Positions 36,363-46,184 of a stretch of DNA of 64,000 nucleotides are shown here, piece by piece. The notes below the pieces were generated by a model. It was not told the DNA's origin, did not search any database, and saw nothing but the letters and a program-made list of their open reading frames with translations. Origin of the DNA: Listeria rocourtiae FSL F6-920 (GTDB lineage: Bacteria > Bacillota > Bacilli > Lactobacillales > Listeriaceae); contig NZ_AODK01000024.1 of NCBI RefSeq assembly GCF_000525975.1, positions 1 to 64,000 of the forward strand, written 5' to 3'. Each line of letters begins with the position of its first letter. Position 1 is the stretch's first letter. A program made the translations under genes and the position numbers.

Positions 36363-37076
36363 TCAAACTCCTACTTTCTGATTCATTAAATATCTTCTAT
36401 ATACCTGTTCATACTTTGAAAATTTGGATGGATATAAATCTAAGTCGGAAAGAATATTCGCGAACCATAGCGGATATGCATGCAATGATTTTACTTCCAT
36501 CAAAATATCAATTTCCGGTGCTACAAGTTCCCCATCATGACCATTTAACAATAATAGATCGTTGTTACGCCACCTTATTTTCGCATCGAATGTTACCCTA
36601 AAACCATCCTCTTCGTATGCGCTAAAGGCTCTCCTATCATAAGCAATAATAACTTTAGGGGTAATCGTCTCTTTCTGTTTGAGCCAAAAAATTTCGTTAC
36701 TAATTTGCTGATCTAGCCTATTGTCAAACTTGCGCTCTTTTTCACTCTGCATGTATGTGTCTACTTGAGCAAGGCGCATCGAGATTCTCCTTTTATATAC
36801 AATTCCCATTAGCTTTTTCTTAATTTCCAAATAAACCATTTGCTCGTCACTCGGCACCCCATAAGTACGGACTCTAAACTTCTCTTTATACGTTGGCTTC
36901 TCACTCGATCGCTTAATTAAATCGTAATTTTTTGTATCATAGTAAAGCGAACAAATTGTGTGCAAACCGTACTTATCCTCCTTCATATGCGCCGAAATCC
37001 GTTCCAGAAATTCTCCGTACTTCTCTTGGCTGAGGATATATTTCTTTTCCTTCCGCTCAAAAATCTGCATTGCCAT
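36363..37076 (-). CDS. VTC-domain (polyphosphate polymerase-like) protein
   Basis: A 237-aa soluble protein with the VTC tunnel fold known from yeast Vtc4, which makes polyphosphate from ATP. Basic tunnel residues are visible: FERKEKKYILS at the start, YYDTKNYDLI, YKEKFRVRTYG, VYLEIKKKLMGIVYKRRISM, IIAYDRRAFSA, and a terminal SKFSKYEQVYRRY. The Glu in YLEIKKK and PEIDILMEVK fit metal-binding positions. The ATG at 37076 has AGAGGAGA upstream; an in-frame extension of 35 codons lacks a site. It is coupled to DUF4956. Polyphosphate synthesis is a family-based proposal. Confidence 0.82.
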   Translation of the reverse strand: MAMQIFERKEKKYILSQEKYGEFLERISAHMKEDKYGLHTICSLYYDTKNYDLIKRSSEKPTYKEKFRVRTYGVPSDEQMVYLEIKKKLMGIVYKRRISMRLAQVDTYMQSEKERKFDNRLDQQISNEIFWLKQKETITPKVIIAYDRRAFSAYEEDGFRVTFDAKIRWRNNDLLLLNGHDGELVAPEIDILMEVKSLHAYPLWFANILSDLDLYPSKFSKYEQVYRRYLMNQKVGV

Positions 37077-37167
37077 TACCGTTCTCCTCTTTCTAAAATT
37101 TCGAATAAAAATAGTTATTGACATATCTATATAAAATGACCTAAAAATAGACCATAAAGAATAAGAG

Positions 37168-37198
37168 AAGCGTACCGCCACGAAACACTACGCTTCTT
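37168..37198 (-). terminator. Possible terminator after the Crp/Fnr gene
   Basis: GAAGCGTA / TACGCTTC closes a 14-base loop; on the minus strand UCUUAUUCUUU follows. It lies 29 bases beyond the stop. The U-tract is imperfect. Confidence 0.45.
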
Positions 37199-37226
37199 GT
37201 ACTGTGGTAATTGACTATTTTATTTA

Positions 37227-37919
37227 TTAATGCAAAGACCCTGATATTTCAAAGCCAACCATTTCTTTTAATTTCTGGTGATCTAAGATTGTAATTGGTT
37301 TTGGCGTTAGTTTAACGAGTCCCTCTTCTTCAAATTTTGACAGAATTGTTGTTGCGTATTCACGCGTAATTTGACAGTAGCTTGCTAAGTGATGTTGACA
37401 GATTTCTTTTGGTAAATGACCTTCTGATTTGCCTAATTTTTTAGAATCTAAATGTAACATTGATGCTGCCACTTTCGCTTTTGCTGGTAAAAGATTAAAT
37501 TCGCCATAATAGTTCACGGATTGTGTTAGATTTTCGATAATTTTGAGTAGAATCGAGGTCCCCCAACCTGATTCGTCAATAACATTTAAAACAAAATACG
37601 GATCGATGAAATAAGCTGTTGTTTCAGATATCGTCTCTAACTCGAATTGGTTGCCCCCTCTTGATAGCAAAGATGCAAAACCAATGAATTCTCCATCTCC
37701 AGAAAATGACATGGTTGTTTCCTTCGTATTATGGCTTGCCACAATTTTGGTTAAACCTTTTTCTATATAAATGAAAGAACGATTATCTGTTACCGTGGAA
37801 TCAATAACGGTTTTCGCTGGTAATACTTTTTTCGTGGAATATTTATCAAATGATTTATTGGAAAACAGCAGTATTTCCAGAAAATTCTCGTCGATTTCAA
37901 CACCAAATGTTTGTAGCAT
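37227..37919 (-). CDS. Crp/Fnr family regulator (PrfA-like)
   Basis: A 230-aa regulator with an N-terminal cyclic-nucleotide-binding-like beta roll (about 20-125, including TKEVTTMSF-like strands and GDGEFIGFASLLSRGG) and a C-terminal HTH_Crp domain (about 150-215, PKEICQHHLASYCQITREYA, then TILSKFEEEGLV). The cAMP-binding arginine/serine signature is absent, as in the Listeria PrfA group. It lies 42 bases after the epimerase gene on the same strand and could be the last gene of the polysaccharide block, with a role in controlling it or the neighbouring genes. Confidence 0.82.
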   Translation of the reverse strand: MLQTFGVEIDENFLEILLFSNKSFDKYSTKKVLPAKTVIDSTVTDNRSFIYIEKGLTKIVASHNTKETTMSFSGDGEFIGFASLLSRGGNQFELETISETTAYFIDPYFVLNVIDESGWGTSILLKIIENLTQSVNYYGEFNLLPAKAKVAASMLHLDSKKLGKSEGHLPKEICQHHLASYCQITREYATTILSKFEEEGLVKLTPKPITILDHQKLKEMVGFEISGSLH

Positions 37920-37961
37920 AATAAATGCCTCCTTTTAATTTTCACATGACTGTTGTCTTGC

Positions 37962-38924
37962 TTAGACTTGCTGTTGCAATAAGGAATCTTTTAAGGCTAT
38001 CAAACCTTCTTTCAAACTCACTTTATTTGTCCATCCCGTTAATTTTTGGGCACGATCGCTAGCAAGAACAGAGCGCTTTACATCTCCTAGGCGCGGTCCT
38101 TCTATCGTAATCGCTACATCTTTTTCAAATACGTCTAAAATCGTGTTGTAAATATCTAAAATTGCAATTTCATCTCCTGTTCCAATGTTAAGAACGGTGT
38201 TGACTGCTTTTTCAGATACGAGTCGGTTTGCTTCCACTACATCCCCGACGTAAACATAATCTCGTGTACAACCTTTTGGCATATCTGGATATGTCATCAA
38301 AACAGATGGCTTATTTGCCAAAATATTATTCACAAAAATTGGAACAACCCCGCATTCACCATCTGGAATTTGACGTGGACCATAGATATTGGCATAGCGT
38401 AAAACTGTGTATTCAAAACCGTATGTGTTTGCATAAATATCTAAATATTTTTCGCCGGCATATTTGGTGATGGCGTATGGGGATAGAAGTTGAGGGGTAT
38501 CGCTCTCTTTGGATTTCTCAGTGCCTTCAATAACTTTACTTAAGGCACCTCCAGAAGAGACGTAGATAAATTTCTCGATTGGGAAGTGTTGTGTGCACTG
38601 TAGTAGAACTAGTAGCCCGCCAAGGTTAATGTCTAAATCGTATACTGGGTCTTCCATAGAACTAACAACGGATTTTTGAGCTGCATGATGATTGATAATC
38701 TGTGGACGGAATGACTGGAAAATAGCCCTCATTTTAGCATTGTCTTTAATATCTGCTTCGACAAAAGTGAATTTTTCATCAGCAAGTAGGTGACAGATAT
38801 TGTCTACTTTACCAGAAGATAGGTTATCTACGCAAAGCACCTCATACCCTTCTCTTACATACATTTCACAAATATGAGATCCGATGAAGCCTGCGCCGCC
38901 TGTTACTAAAACTCGATTTTTCAT
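37962..38924 (-). CDS. NAD-dependent sugar epimerase (UDP-glucose 4-epimerase-like)
   Basis: An extended short-chain dehydrogenase of 320 aa acting on nucleotide sugars. The Rossmann motif is GGAGFIGS (9-16), with DNLSSGK (33-39) for NAD, HHAAQKSV (79-86), catalytic Ser123/124 in YVSSGG, and Y150-x3-K154 in SPYAITK. The substrate-recognition part has RYANIYGPRQ and GCTRDYVYVGD. It follows TagH by 44 bases in the direction of transcription. It probably supplies a nucleotide sugar (UDP-Gal, UDP-GalNAc or related) for the surface polymer made by this block. Confidence 0.85.
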   Translation of the reverse strand: MKNRVLVTGGAGFIGSHICEMYVREGYEVLCVDNLSSGKVDNICHLLADEKFTFVEADIKDNAKMRAIFQSFRPQIINHHAAQKSVVSSMEDPVYDLDINLGGLLVLLQCTQHFPIEKFIYVSSGGALSKVIEGTEKSKESDTPQLLSPYAITKYAGEKYLDIYANTYGFEYTVLRYANIYGPRQIPDGECGVVPIFVNNILANKPSVLMTYPDMPKGCTRDYVYVGDVVEANRLVSEKAVNTVLNIGTGDEIAILDIYNTILDVFEKDVAITIEGPRLGDVKRSVLASDRAQKLTGWTNKVSLKEGLIALKDSLLQQQV

Positions 38925-38968
38925 TTTTTATTGCCTCCTTCATTTGCTTATATCGCGTGTTCCTCTTG

Positions 38969-39939
38969 TTAATTGCCAATTTGTAATAGGCTCGCCACTA
39001 GTTCTTGCAATTTGGTGAAGAATGTCGGGGATTCCATAGCAATTGCGCTAAAAATCGTGAATGCCCAGAGAATGCTGAGATAGGCTACCGTTGTTTTTTT
39101 TGAAATCAGGTTGTGATTTTTTCGGTAGGCTTCTCTGTAATTCGTTCGTGTTCGTCTGCCGTTGTTTGAGATTTTGTTGGTATTCTGTTTTTTCTTCCTT
39201 GGATAATTTATTAAAACGATGAACGAACTTGCTGTACTCTAAGCCTACTTCTTCTGCGGGACCGTCTAGTCGTACTTCACCGTAATGAAGCCAAATGATG
39301 CGATTACACATCGTCCGCACTTGGCTGAGCGCGTGGCTAACGAAGAAAATCGTTTTGCCTTCTTCTTGGAATTGCTCAATTTTATCGGTGCATTTTTTTG
39401 TAAAACGTGGTGTCACCGACAGATAGGGCTTCATCGATAATAAGAATGTCTGGATTGATTTGAACCGCTATAGCAAAGCCAAGGCGCGCCTTCATACCAC
39501 TAGAGTAGCGCTTGATGGGTTGATCGATGAAATCATGTAGATCCGCAAAGTCAGTAATAGCTGGAATCATTTTAGCAATTTGTGCATTGGAATAGCCGAG
39601 CATGAGGCATTTCAAACGAATGTTTTCCATACCGGAAAGCGTCGGTTTAAGCCCCGCTCCGATGGCAAGTAAGGATACTTCACCACCTGTTTGAACTTTA
39701 CCATGACTTGGTTGAATAATCCCGGCCAAGATGTTTGATAACGTTGATTTTCCAGAACCATTGAGACCTATTAAGCCCACTGTCTCGCCACGCTTAACCT
39801 CAAAAGAAACGTTGCGCAATGCCATAAAGGCAGGCTTTTTTTCACTCGGACGAAAAAGGGATCGTAGCTGTTTGGCCGGGCTTGTAATCATGCTATATTG
39901 CTTCGATACATGCGTGACAGACACCATGCTTTCTATCAT
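38969..39939 (-). pseudogene. tagH: TagH-like ABC ATPase for polysaccharide/teichoic acid export, two frameshifts
   Basis: The ATPase subunit of an ABC-2 exporter that moves undecaprenyl-linked wall polymer to the outside. Walker A is GLNGSGKST (about 64-72), the signature is RYSSGMKARLGFA, and Walker B is ILIIDEALSVGD. The frame breaks at T7 (39393-39399): one base less joins it as TTFYKKCTDKIEQF. A second break at T8 (39094-39101), corrected likewise, reads FKKTTVAYLSILWAFTIF, a transmembrane helix with an extracellular tail ending at 38969; this matches TagH, which has such a C-terminal helix. The corrected length is 322 aa. It starts 15 bases after tagG. Confidence 0.85.
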
Positions 39940-39954
39940 TTTTCTTTCTCCTCT

Positions 39955-40766
39955 CTATAAATAATCCATAAAACGGTCTTTAAATCGTAGATGAAGTAGG
40001 GAACCAACACCGAGTACGAGTAGTGTTATTCCCCAAAAATAGGCGGTCCACCATGGCTCTGCAAAAAACCATTGCCTGGAGAAAAAACTATCACGAAACC
40101 CTTCGATAATATAGACAAATGGATTAAGTTTTAACATTTTAGTCATAAGGGAGTCTGGGTTGGCCGTGACATCGATAACTGCACCTGAGATGAAAAATAG
40201 AAGGCGCATCGCCGAGCCAATGATCAATTGGTAGTCGCGAAATAGGATCGTAATCGTCGCATTTAGAAGAGAAATGGCGTATAGGAATAAGCACATACAC
40301 ACGAAGTAGTAAAAAAAAATTGTGTCCAGTAAATCGTTGGGAATAGGTGATTGATAAACAGGAAGCCAAGTAAGATAACGAGCATCGTCGCATAGCTGTA
40401 TAGAGACTTAAAAATCGTAATCGACGGCAAAATGCTCATTGGAAATTTCACGCGAGAGACGACACTCAAATTACTATAAATCGAGTTGGCGCCAGAGATG
40501 ATAATCGCGCTGATGAAAAACCAAGGAATCATCCCTGCAAGCATCCAGACAATATACGGGACCCCTGCATCCATCGAACTGGCTCCATTCATCCGAATTC
40601 CAAAAACAAAGTAATAAATCAATACTTGCAAGGTCGGACTGAGTACTTCCCACAACATGCCTAGATAATGGCTTTGATAGGTAGCTCGCTGATCATATCT
40701 CGCAATCCGCGTAATCTTATTGAAATGTTGCACCTGCTCTTTTAGAATTTGGACCGTTTCTTTCAC
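39955..40766 (-). pseudogene. tagG: TagG-like ABC-2 permease, frameshifted in an A9/T9 run
   Basis: The membrane subunit of the exporter with TagH. Six helices are visible once the halves are joined. The first half has ARYDQRATYQSHYLGMLWEV and GVPYIVWMLAGMIPWFFIS; the second has LYAISLLNATITILFRDYQ, LNPFVYIIEGFRDSFF and LHLRFKDRFMDYL, all typical of TagG/ABC-2 polysaccharide permeases. The break is a run of nine (40311-40319). Two bases less or one more gives QFFYYFVCMC or QFFFYYFVCMC, about 269-270 aa. As wall-polymer export is usually needed for normal growth, a real loss would be surprising. Confidence 0.85.
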
Positions 40767-40783
40767 TGCTTGTTCACTTCTTC

Positions 40784-41851
40784 CTATTTTTGGATCATTT
40801 TAGAGATGGTTTCAAATAAAAATGGGGCGTAATACTGACCTGTTTGGTTGTGGTCACTGTAGTCTTGCAGATCTAACTGGTACGGAACGCCTTTTTGGTC
40901 TAATTTTTTCAGTAACGGTTGTAAGTGCTGTGGATAGTGGTAGTCCCCTTTTCCAATGTGGAAAATGAAATCTGGGAACGTTGTATTCGTGTCGACAAGG
41001 TTCATGATGAGCTCATCGTAATATTTCTCACCTGCTGCTTTATCTTCACCCAGCATATTGTTTAAGCCTTTGCGGACAACCGGCGCATTCGTAGCACGTT
41101 GTTTCAAAAACTTGGCTAAGAAAACTTGTGGTGCCCCAACAATTGCTGTTCCAAAATGATATTTCATGGAGTAATATAGAGACGCTGCGCCACCTTTGCT
41201 GGACCCTGATGCGATAATGTTACGAGAAGAAATACCTAGTTCGTTCGCTTTTGTCATAATAAGCGCAATCACAGAGCGTTCGTAATCAGAACGACGATTA
41301 TGCCCCATATAGTAACAAAACTGGCCTTTGTACTCATCTAAAATGAAGAGCTTGTTGACATCGCATGGCCACAATGTGCGGAAATGATTATACACCGGTG
41401 GACCTCCGCGAAACTCATTCGAATGTAAGCCAGAGAAAGAAATCACTAGTTTATCAGATGGTGTTTTCGCAGGTTGGAATAAATATTTAACAGGATGATC
41501 ATTGTAATAGATTTCTTCTTTTTCCAATGTCGTCGTAACCGTTTGCTGATTCGCTACGTCTACGTTTAACATATTGGTCATTTTATTGATAATAAGTGTA
41601 TCGTCTTTTTTCAAGAATAAGCGGATTTTATAAGCACCGCTACGAATCGGCTGGTATGTTACAGTCACTTGCTGTTTATCAATGGGTTGATACCACTGAC
41701 GCTCCACAATTTGGTCATTATAATAGATGTAGTAGGCATACGTGTAAGTGGCTTCTAGCATGTATAACGCTTTAAAGTTCACCACAAGTTTGCCTGCTGT
41801 ATAGGCTAGGCGGGATGTGTCCAGTTTTTCAATAATGATATCGCTTGTCAT
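40784..41851 (-). CDS. Alpha/beta-hydrolase-like protein of a polysaccharide cluster
   Basis: A 355-aa protein. The N-terminal 120 residues look like a beta-sandwich (YTYAYYIYYNDQIVERQWYQ, then TYQPIRSGAYKIRLFLKK); the rest resembles an alpha/beta hydrolase with the nucleophile elbow SGSSKGGAASLYYSMKY and late Asp and His candidates (HIGKGDYHYP, YSDHNQTG). It recalls capsule-associated XcbB/CpsF or Asp2-type proteins, but I am not sure of the family. The start at 41851 has GAGGAGAG upstream. It is located between the glycosyltransferases and tagG, so it may acylate or deacylate the polymer. That is inference. Confidence 0.6.
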   Translation of the reverse strand: MTSDIIIEKLDTSRLAYTAGKLVVNFKALYMLEATYTYAYYIYYNDQIVERQWYQPIDKQQVTVTYQPIRSGAYKIRLFLKKDDTLIINKMTNMLNVDVANQQTVTTTLEKEEIYYNDHPVKYLFQPAKTPSDKLVISFSGLHSNEFRGGPPVYNHFRTLWPCDVNKLFILDEYKGQFCYYMGHNRRSDYERSVIALIMTKANELGISSRNIIASGSSKGGAASLYYSMKYHFGTAIVGAPQVFLAKFLKQRATNAPVVRKGLNNMLGEDKAAGEKYYDELIMNLVDTNTTFPDFIFHIGKGDYHYPQHLQPLLKKLDQKGVPYQLDLQDYSDHNQTGQYYAPFLFETISKMIQK

Positions 41852-41875
41852 AATTTCTCTCCTCATGTCCGGAAC

Positions 41876-44008
41876 TTACCCCACAAAAGTTGCGGTTAGT
41901 AAGTCCTCGATTTCGTGACAAATTTTAGCTTTGTTAAAATATTTATAAGCGTAGTCTTTATAGCTTTGTTGATCGGCTTCATTTAATTCATTATTTGCAA
42001 TAAAGTCTGCAATGGCTGTTGGCGTTTTAAAAATAGCGTCGGCTGGATAAACGGTTTCCACTCCTGGCCAGTTGAGTAAGCATGGTGTCGAACCCGCTGC
42101 CATACCTTCCATCAATACGGTATGAAAACTCTCAGATTCACTCGTCGATAACAAGTAACCTATTTTTTGGAGCCATTCGTGCACATCATTACCATGCTTG
42201 TCAAATACAACATTATCCGCCCAAGTAGCGTTGTTAATACGTTCAAATACAGCGTCATAATATTCCCGTTCTGCGGTGCGTCCCATTAACCAAGCCACAT
42301 CTTTTGGTAACTGTCCTTTGATGAACAGTTTGTAACGTTTATCTTGTTGCCATAGTTGTTCAAAAATATCGAGCGCTTTGTCTAGCCCTTTAATTTTTGG
42401 AATCACACCGCAAATACCGAGGTTAAAGTCAATGTTAGATTTTTTTGGACGATCTAGTTTTTCCGTGTCAATTGTGTTGGCAATCAGAACCATTTTGTGG
42501 CGGGGAATCCGACAAATTCGATTCATCTCTTCCATAATGAAAGGACAAACGGCGATAATATGGTCGATTGCATCGAGGTTATAGTGGAAGGGATGAGCGG
42601 TACGTTTTTCTTGTGCATGGACACGAACAATCAGTTTTTGATCTGGCTTTTTGTTTTGGGAGTACCAAACTGCGTTGCCAAGACCCCACTCACAATAAAT
42701 CATGTCTGCCCATTCAAGTAGTTCCTTGCTGTTCGCTAAATCGTGTTCTGTATGATTCGTCCAGTGATCGATTTTGACGTTAATGTTTGGTTGCTTTTCG
42801 AGGTAGTCCATGATGTCTGTCATAAACTTCAAGTCATGACTCGCAAACAAAAGATTCATTGGCTCTTTATTGTAGCTCCATAAGATATTTTTCAATCGGT
42901 CATACGATGCTTCTAGCGTGAAGTTCTGACTGGCCTGGTACATCGCTTTTGCTGCTCGTTTGTACACTGCGGAATCATTTAAAACGAGTTGCGTCTTCTC
43001 TAAAAATTCGGCTTCCGTATCTACGAATAATTCATAGTCTACGCCCAATAGTTGCTCGTGCATTTTGGTACGTCTTAATAAGACTGGTTTACCAAGTCTT
43101 GCGTATTCCAATAATTTTGTTGATAGCTCCACGGAAGCATCATTATCAATCAATTCACTGCGCCAGCTAATACCCACATCAGAAGCTGCAATATATTCCT
43201 GCGATTCTGCGCGTGATACGGCGCCAACCCAATCGATGTTTTCCGTCTGTTGAAACGCTTGCTTGATTTTACCGTTACGTGCACGTAGCTCACCTTGGAA
43301 CTTATCGCCAACGATACAAAATGTAATGTCCGTATCTGCTAATTTTCGCGCGGCACGGATAATTTCTTCCGTATACCATTCCGCTGCGAACTTTCCACTG
43401 TATACCAGTTGGTTATTTCGATTGCGATAATCCGGTGTGTTCGGTTGTGCTGGAATCATCGGTGACAGAATTGCCACTTTTTCACCGCTCACGTCCATCA
43501 ACTCACTGAAAATAGCACGTGTTGCTTCTGTCTGTAGAAACATATTTGGGAAACAATCGTAAACTTGTCGTAAATCGGAACGCTCCGTCTCTGAAATTGT
43601 CGCTGGATCATGATTGAAATCCGTAATGTACGGCATTGTTTTTTTCATCAACTTTGGATGCTTCATCATCTCTTTTACAAGTGCGAACCCACGAATAATA
43701 ATCAAGTGGTAGTTATTTTGCTTATTCAGTTTTTCCATACGTTCTAATGCTTCTGTAACCTGAATTCGATTCCCATTTTCAAATGACATCTCTGGAAACG
43801 TCTCAAACGGATCGAGTAATTGCACGTTGTCAAAATTCGAAATACCACCCGTCAAGCGCGTATTCTGTTCCTTCGCTTTCAGTAATATATCAGTTTTCAC
43901 ACTCGGGTTAATTGCTAGCATGGAAGCCATTGATGTTAACCAAACTGCCGAACCGTCCATGATATTCAAATCCATGTCACCATAGACTAAGATTTTTAAC
44001 TGTCTCAA
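41876..44008 (-). CDS. Tandem GT4-type glycosyltransferase (two GT-B modules)
   Basis: A 710-aa protein with two glycosyltransferase regions in series. Module 1 (about 1-370) includes VYSGKFAAEWYTEEIIRAAR, a core sugar-nucleotide site pattern, and SVELSTKLLEYARLGKPVL. Module 2 (about 385-710) includes LGICGVIPKIKGLDKALDIF and STSESESFHTVLMEGMAAGS, the E-x7-E-like donor site. The first module's donor site is less canonical. Acceptor and sugar unknown. It lies between the CgeB-like gene and the hydrolase gene with gaps of 12 and 24 bases, evidently one operon. Confidence 0.85.
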   Translation of the reverse strand: MRQLKILVYGDMDLNIMDGSAVWLTSMASMLAINPSVKTDILLKAKEQNTRLTGGISNFDNVQLLDPFETFPEMSFENGNRIQVTEALERMEKLNKQNNYHLIIIRGFALVKEMMKHPKLMKKTMPYITDFNHDPATISETERSDLRQVYDCFPNMFLQTEATRAIFSELMDVSGEKVAILSPMIPAQPNTPDYRNRNNQLVYSGKFAAEWYTEEIIRAARKLADTDITFCIVGDKFQGELRARNGKIKQAFQQTENIDWVGAVSRAESQEYIAASDVGISWRSELIDNDASVELSTKLLEYARLGKPVLLRRTKMHEQLLGVDYELFVDTEAEFLEKTQLVLNDSAVYKRAAKAMYQASQNFTLEASYDRLKNILWSYNKEPMNLLFASHDLKFMTDIMDYLEKQPNINVKIDHWTNHTEHDLANSKELLEWADMIYCEWGLGNAVWYSQNKKPDQKLIVRVHAQEKRTAHPFHYNLDAIDHIIAVCPFIMEEMNRICRIPRHKMVLIANTIDTEKLDRPKKSNIDFNLGICGVIPKIKGLDKALDIFEQLWQQDKRYKLFIKGQLPKDVAWLMGRTAEREYYDAVFERINNATWADNVVFDKHGNDVHEWLQKIGYLLSTSESESFHTVLMEGMAAGSTPCLLNWPGVETVYPADAIFKTPTAIADFIANNELNEADQQSYKDYAYKYFNKAKICHEIEDLLTATFVG

Positions 44009-44020
44009 AACTCATCGCTC

Positions 44021-46174
44021 CTATATTTCTACTTTAGTTAAAACGTTCATCGGGGCCTCTGCACCATAAGCAACAAAGTTAAACTTATCGCTACTAAACA
44101 GTGATACCCCTTGGCGGAAATAATGCGCCATAGATCCATCATTTTCCATGTTTCCAAGTAATACAGGTACCGTTCCCATCATCGGAATTGTCGTTTTCAA
44201 CAAGGAACGGTGGTATGTCAGCCCGCTTACAAATTCATAATCCTCTTGTGCACCGTCTTCTTGTAACGCGCCATTTTCCCATTCAAAAAAGTTCTTCTTC
44301 CCAATCACATCAGCTTTTGTATATTCCGTAGCTAAAAATAGATCTGCAAGATATTGTTCCCCATAAAAATGCTCGCCTGCCATATAACTCATATATTCCG
44401 TCTGGATGATATCTTGTAATTTCTGATAGTGGTTCACATAGGTTATAGCGTACATGCTCATATCTTCTGTGTTGTATTTATTCATTAAATCTGTCACCCC
44501 ATCAAACATCGAAGCAAACAAAACCAATTTTTTATTAGGATACGTTTGACGATCAAAATTCGCTTTCACAGCTTCAATATCTGCCTCTGAATGAACGACT
44601 GATAATACTGTCACTGCTTTTGGTGTCGCATCAAGTGTAATTCCCATGTTGGCAAGCATCATCCGTAAACGATGTTTGTATGTGTGATGGTGATACACTT
44701 CCCGTATCCCTTCCAATGCTGTCTGCTGATACAATGCATCATCCGTCGTTATCGCATCGATTTTCTCTTTTAGTGTCTCCTCATCTTCTGCAATCAATAC
44801 TAGGTCACCAAACATCCGCTTAATTCCTTTTGAATAGCTACTAATAATTGGTGTTCCACATGCTAAACCTTCGAACACACGGCGTGAAAACATGGTCGGC
44901 GATTCTTTGATACTATTAATATTCAACATATATTTGTAGCCCTTATAGGCAATGTCCATGTCGTTATACGCTAAGCTTCCTAGTACACTTGGCAAGAAAC
45001 GCTCAGGAAATTGAAAATCCGGTGATTGACGCTCAAAATTCCGATCATAAATCGCTAACCCATACTGTTGCGTCACATCTAAAATTTGATCCATATCGCG
45101 TCTGCGATCCTCATGTCGATTCGCATAGTACGAACCCGCAAAACACATTTTGTCAATCCGCTTCTTGTATAACTTAATTGGATTGTGCATCTCCGGCTGA
45201 ACCGCGAAACTTTGTGCAAAAACATTTTCATGCCCTGCAGCCTTTTTATATTTTGGAATCATGTCCGCATCTGTCGTATAAATGTAGTTAAACAATTTGG
45301 CCGTATCGATAAACTTATCGTAATGAATCGGATCCTCTTTATTCCAAAAGATAGTCGGTACATCATTTTGCTTACACCATTCAAGAAGTCCTAACAATGC
45401 GCTTCGATCTTGATTTGCATAGCGCCCAATCTTATACTCCCACGCCTTATGATTCCCGTGCCATGCCGACTCTACCATCAACATGTGTGGTTGTTCGCGC
45501 TCTAGCACCTCTTGCCAATTATCAGGAGTAAACGTAATCAGATTCACTTCTTTTTCATAACACGTTCGCGTAAATTCATCAAAAATACATGCGACACGCA
45601 AATCTGTTGTTTTCGTAATACTCTTCAAGCCCGCCCGTGTTTCTACCACGGTTTCCCCTGATTTTTTCGTAGCTTTTGCCGCATCGAATGTCCGAATAAA
45701 TTCGCATCCCATAATCTCAATTGCTGTTTTGCTAGGAACTCGTAATGCGATACGCAAACGTGTCGTCTCCTGCCCAACTTTTAAGTGGTTTTGCTTGTTT
45801 GGATCAAACAATGTTGACTTCATCTGCTTCTTGTTTCCATATTCAATTATCGCTATTTTACATTCTTGCTTTCCATTCATATGAATGTCTATCTGAAAGT
45901 CAAACTTTTCTCCTGGAACCGTTTCGATAATATGCATCGGATAACGACTGAATAACAAGTTCGTCTCCAAGTAAGAAAAGTAAATATATTTATCACTGTT
46001 ATTGGTAGCCATGACTGTATCACCGTGTTGCTCGAATGTAAGATCATCGTTGGAACTGTGCCAATTAGCTGCGTTTGTGAAATCCTTCGAAGCAATCACT
46101 TCAGGCTGAATATTGCTTAAAATTTTCTTTTGTAAATACTCGATTTCATGATATAAATTCTCAATCTTTTTCAC
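44021..46174 (-). CDS. CgeB-like glycosyltransferase with extra N- and C-terminal domains
   Basis: A 717-aa protein. Residues about 1-165 form an N-terminal coiled-coil start plus a beta-sandwich of carbohydrate-binding look (WHSSNDDLTFEQHGDTV, KFDFQIDIHMNGKQECKIAI). The centre (about 190-500) matches the CgeB/DUF3880 glycosyltransferase type: VESAWHGNHKAWEYKIG, VPTIFWNKEDPIHYDKF, MCFAGSYYANRHEDR and SRRVFEGLACGTPIISSYS. The last 200 residues resemble part of a GT-A fold without a visible DxD. Its target is unknown; CgeB-type enzymes modify spore or surface glycans. No sporulation context is present. Confidence 0.78.
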   Translation of the reverse strand: MKKIENLYHEIEYLQKKILSNIQPEVIASKDFTNAANWHSSNDDLTFEQHGDTVMATNNSDKYIYFSYLETNLLFSRYPMHIIETVPGEKFDFQIDIHMNGKQECKIAIIEYGNKKQMKSTLFDPNKQNHLKVGQETTRLRIALRVPSKTAIEIMGCEFIRTFDAAKATKKSGETVVETRAGLKSITKTTDLRVACIFDEFTRTCYEKEVNLITFTPDNWQEVLEREQPHMLMVESAWHGNHKAWEYKIGRYANQDRSALLGLLEWCKQNDVPTIFWNKEDPIHYDKFIDTAKLFNYIYTTDADMIPKYKKAAGHENVFAQSFAVQPEMHNPIKLYKKRIDKMCFAGSYYANRHEDRRRDMDQILDVTQQYGLAIYDRNFERQSPDFQFPERFLPSVLGSLAYNDMDIAYKGYKYMLNINSIKESPTMFSRRVFEGLACGTPIISSYSKGIKRMFGDLVLIAEDEETLKEKIDAITTDDALYQQTALEGIREVYHHHTYKHRLRMMLANMGITLDATPKAVTVLSVVHSEADIEAVKANFDRQTYPNKKLVLFASMFDGVTDLMNKYNTEDMSMYAITYVNHYQKLQDIIQTEYMSYMAGEHFYGEQYLADLFLATEYTKADVIGKKNFFEWENGALQEDGAQEDYEFVSGLTYHRSLLKTTIPMMGTVPVLLGNMENDGSMAHYFRQGVSLFSSDKFNFVAYGAEAPMNVLTKVEI

Positions 46175-46184
46175 GTTTCATTCC

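Noticed and set aside
39094-40319. Programmed frameshifting as the explanation for the tagGH breaks
   Set aside because: No downstream pseudoknot or upstream stimulatory site is apparent, and the same kind of break occurs in many unrelated genes at any A/T run.
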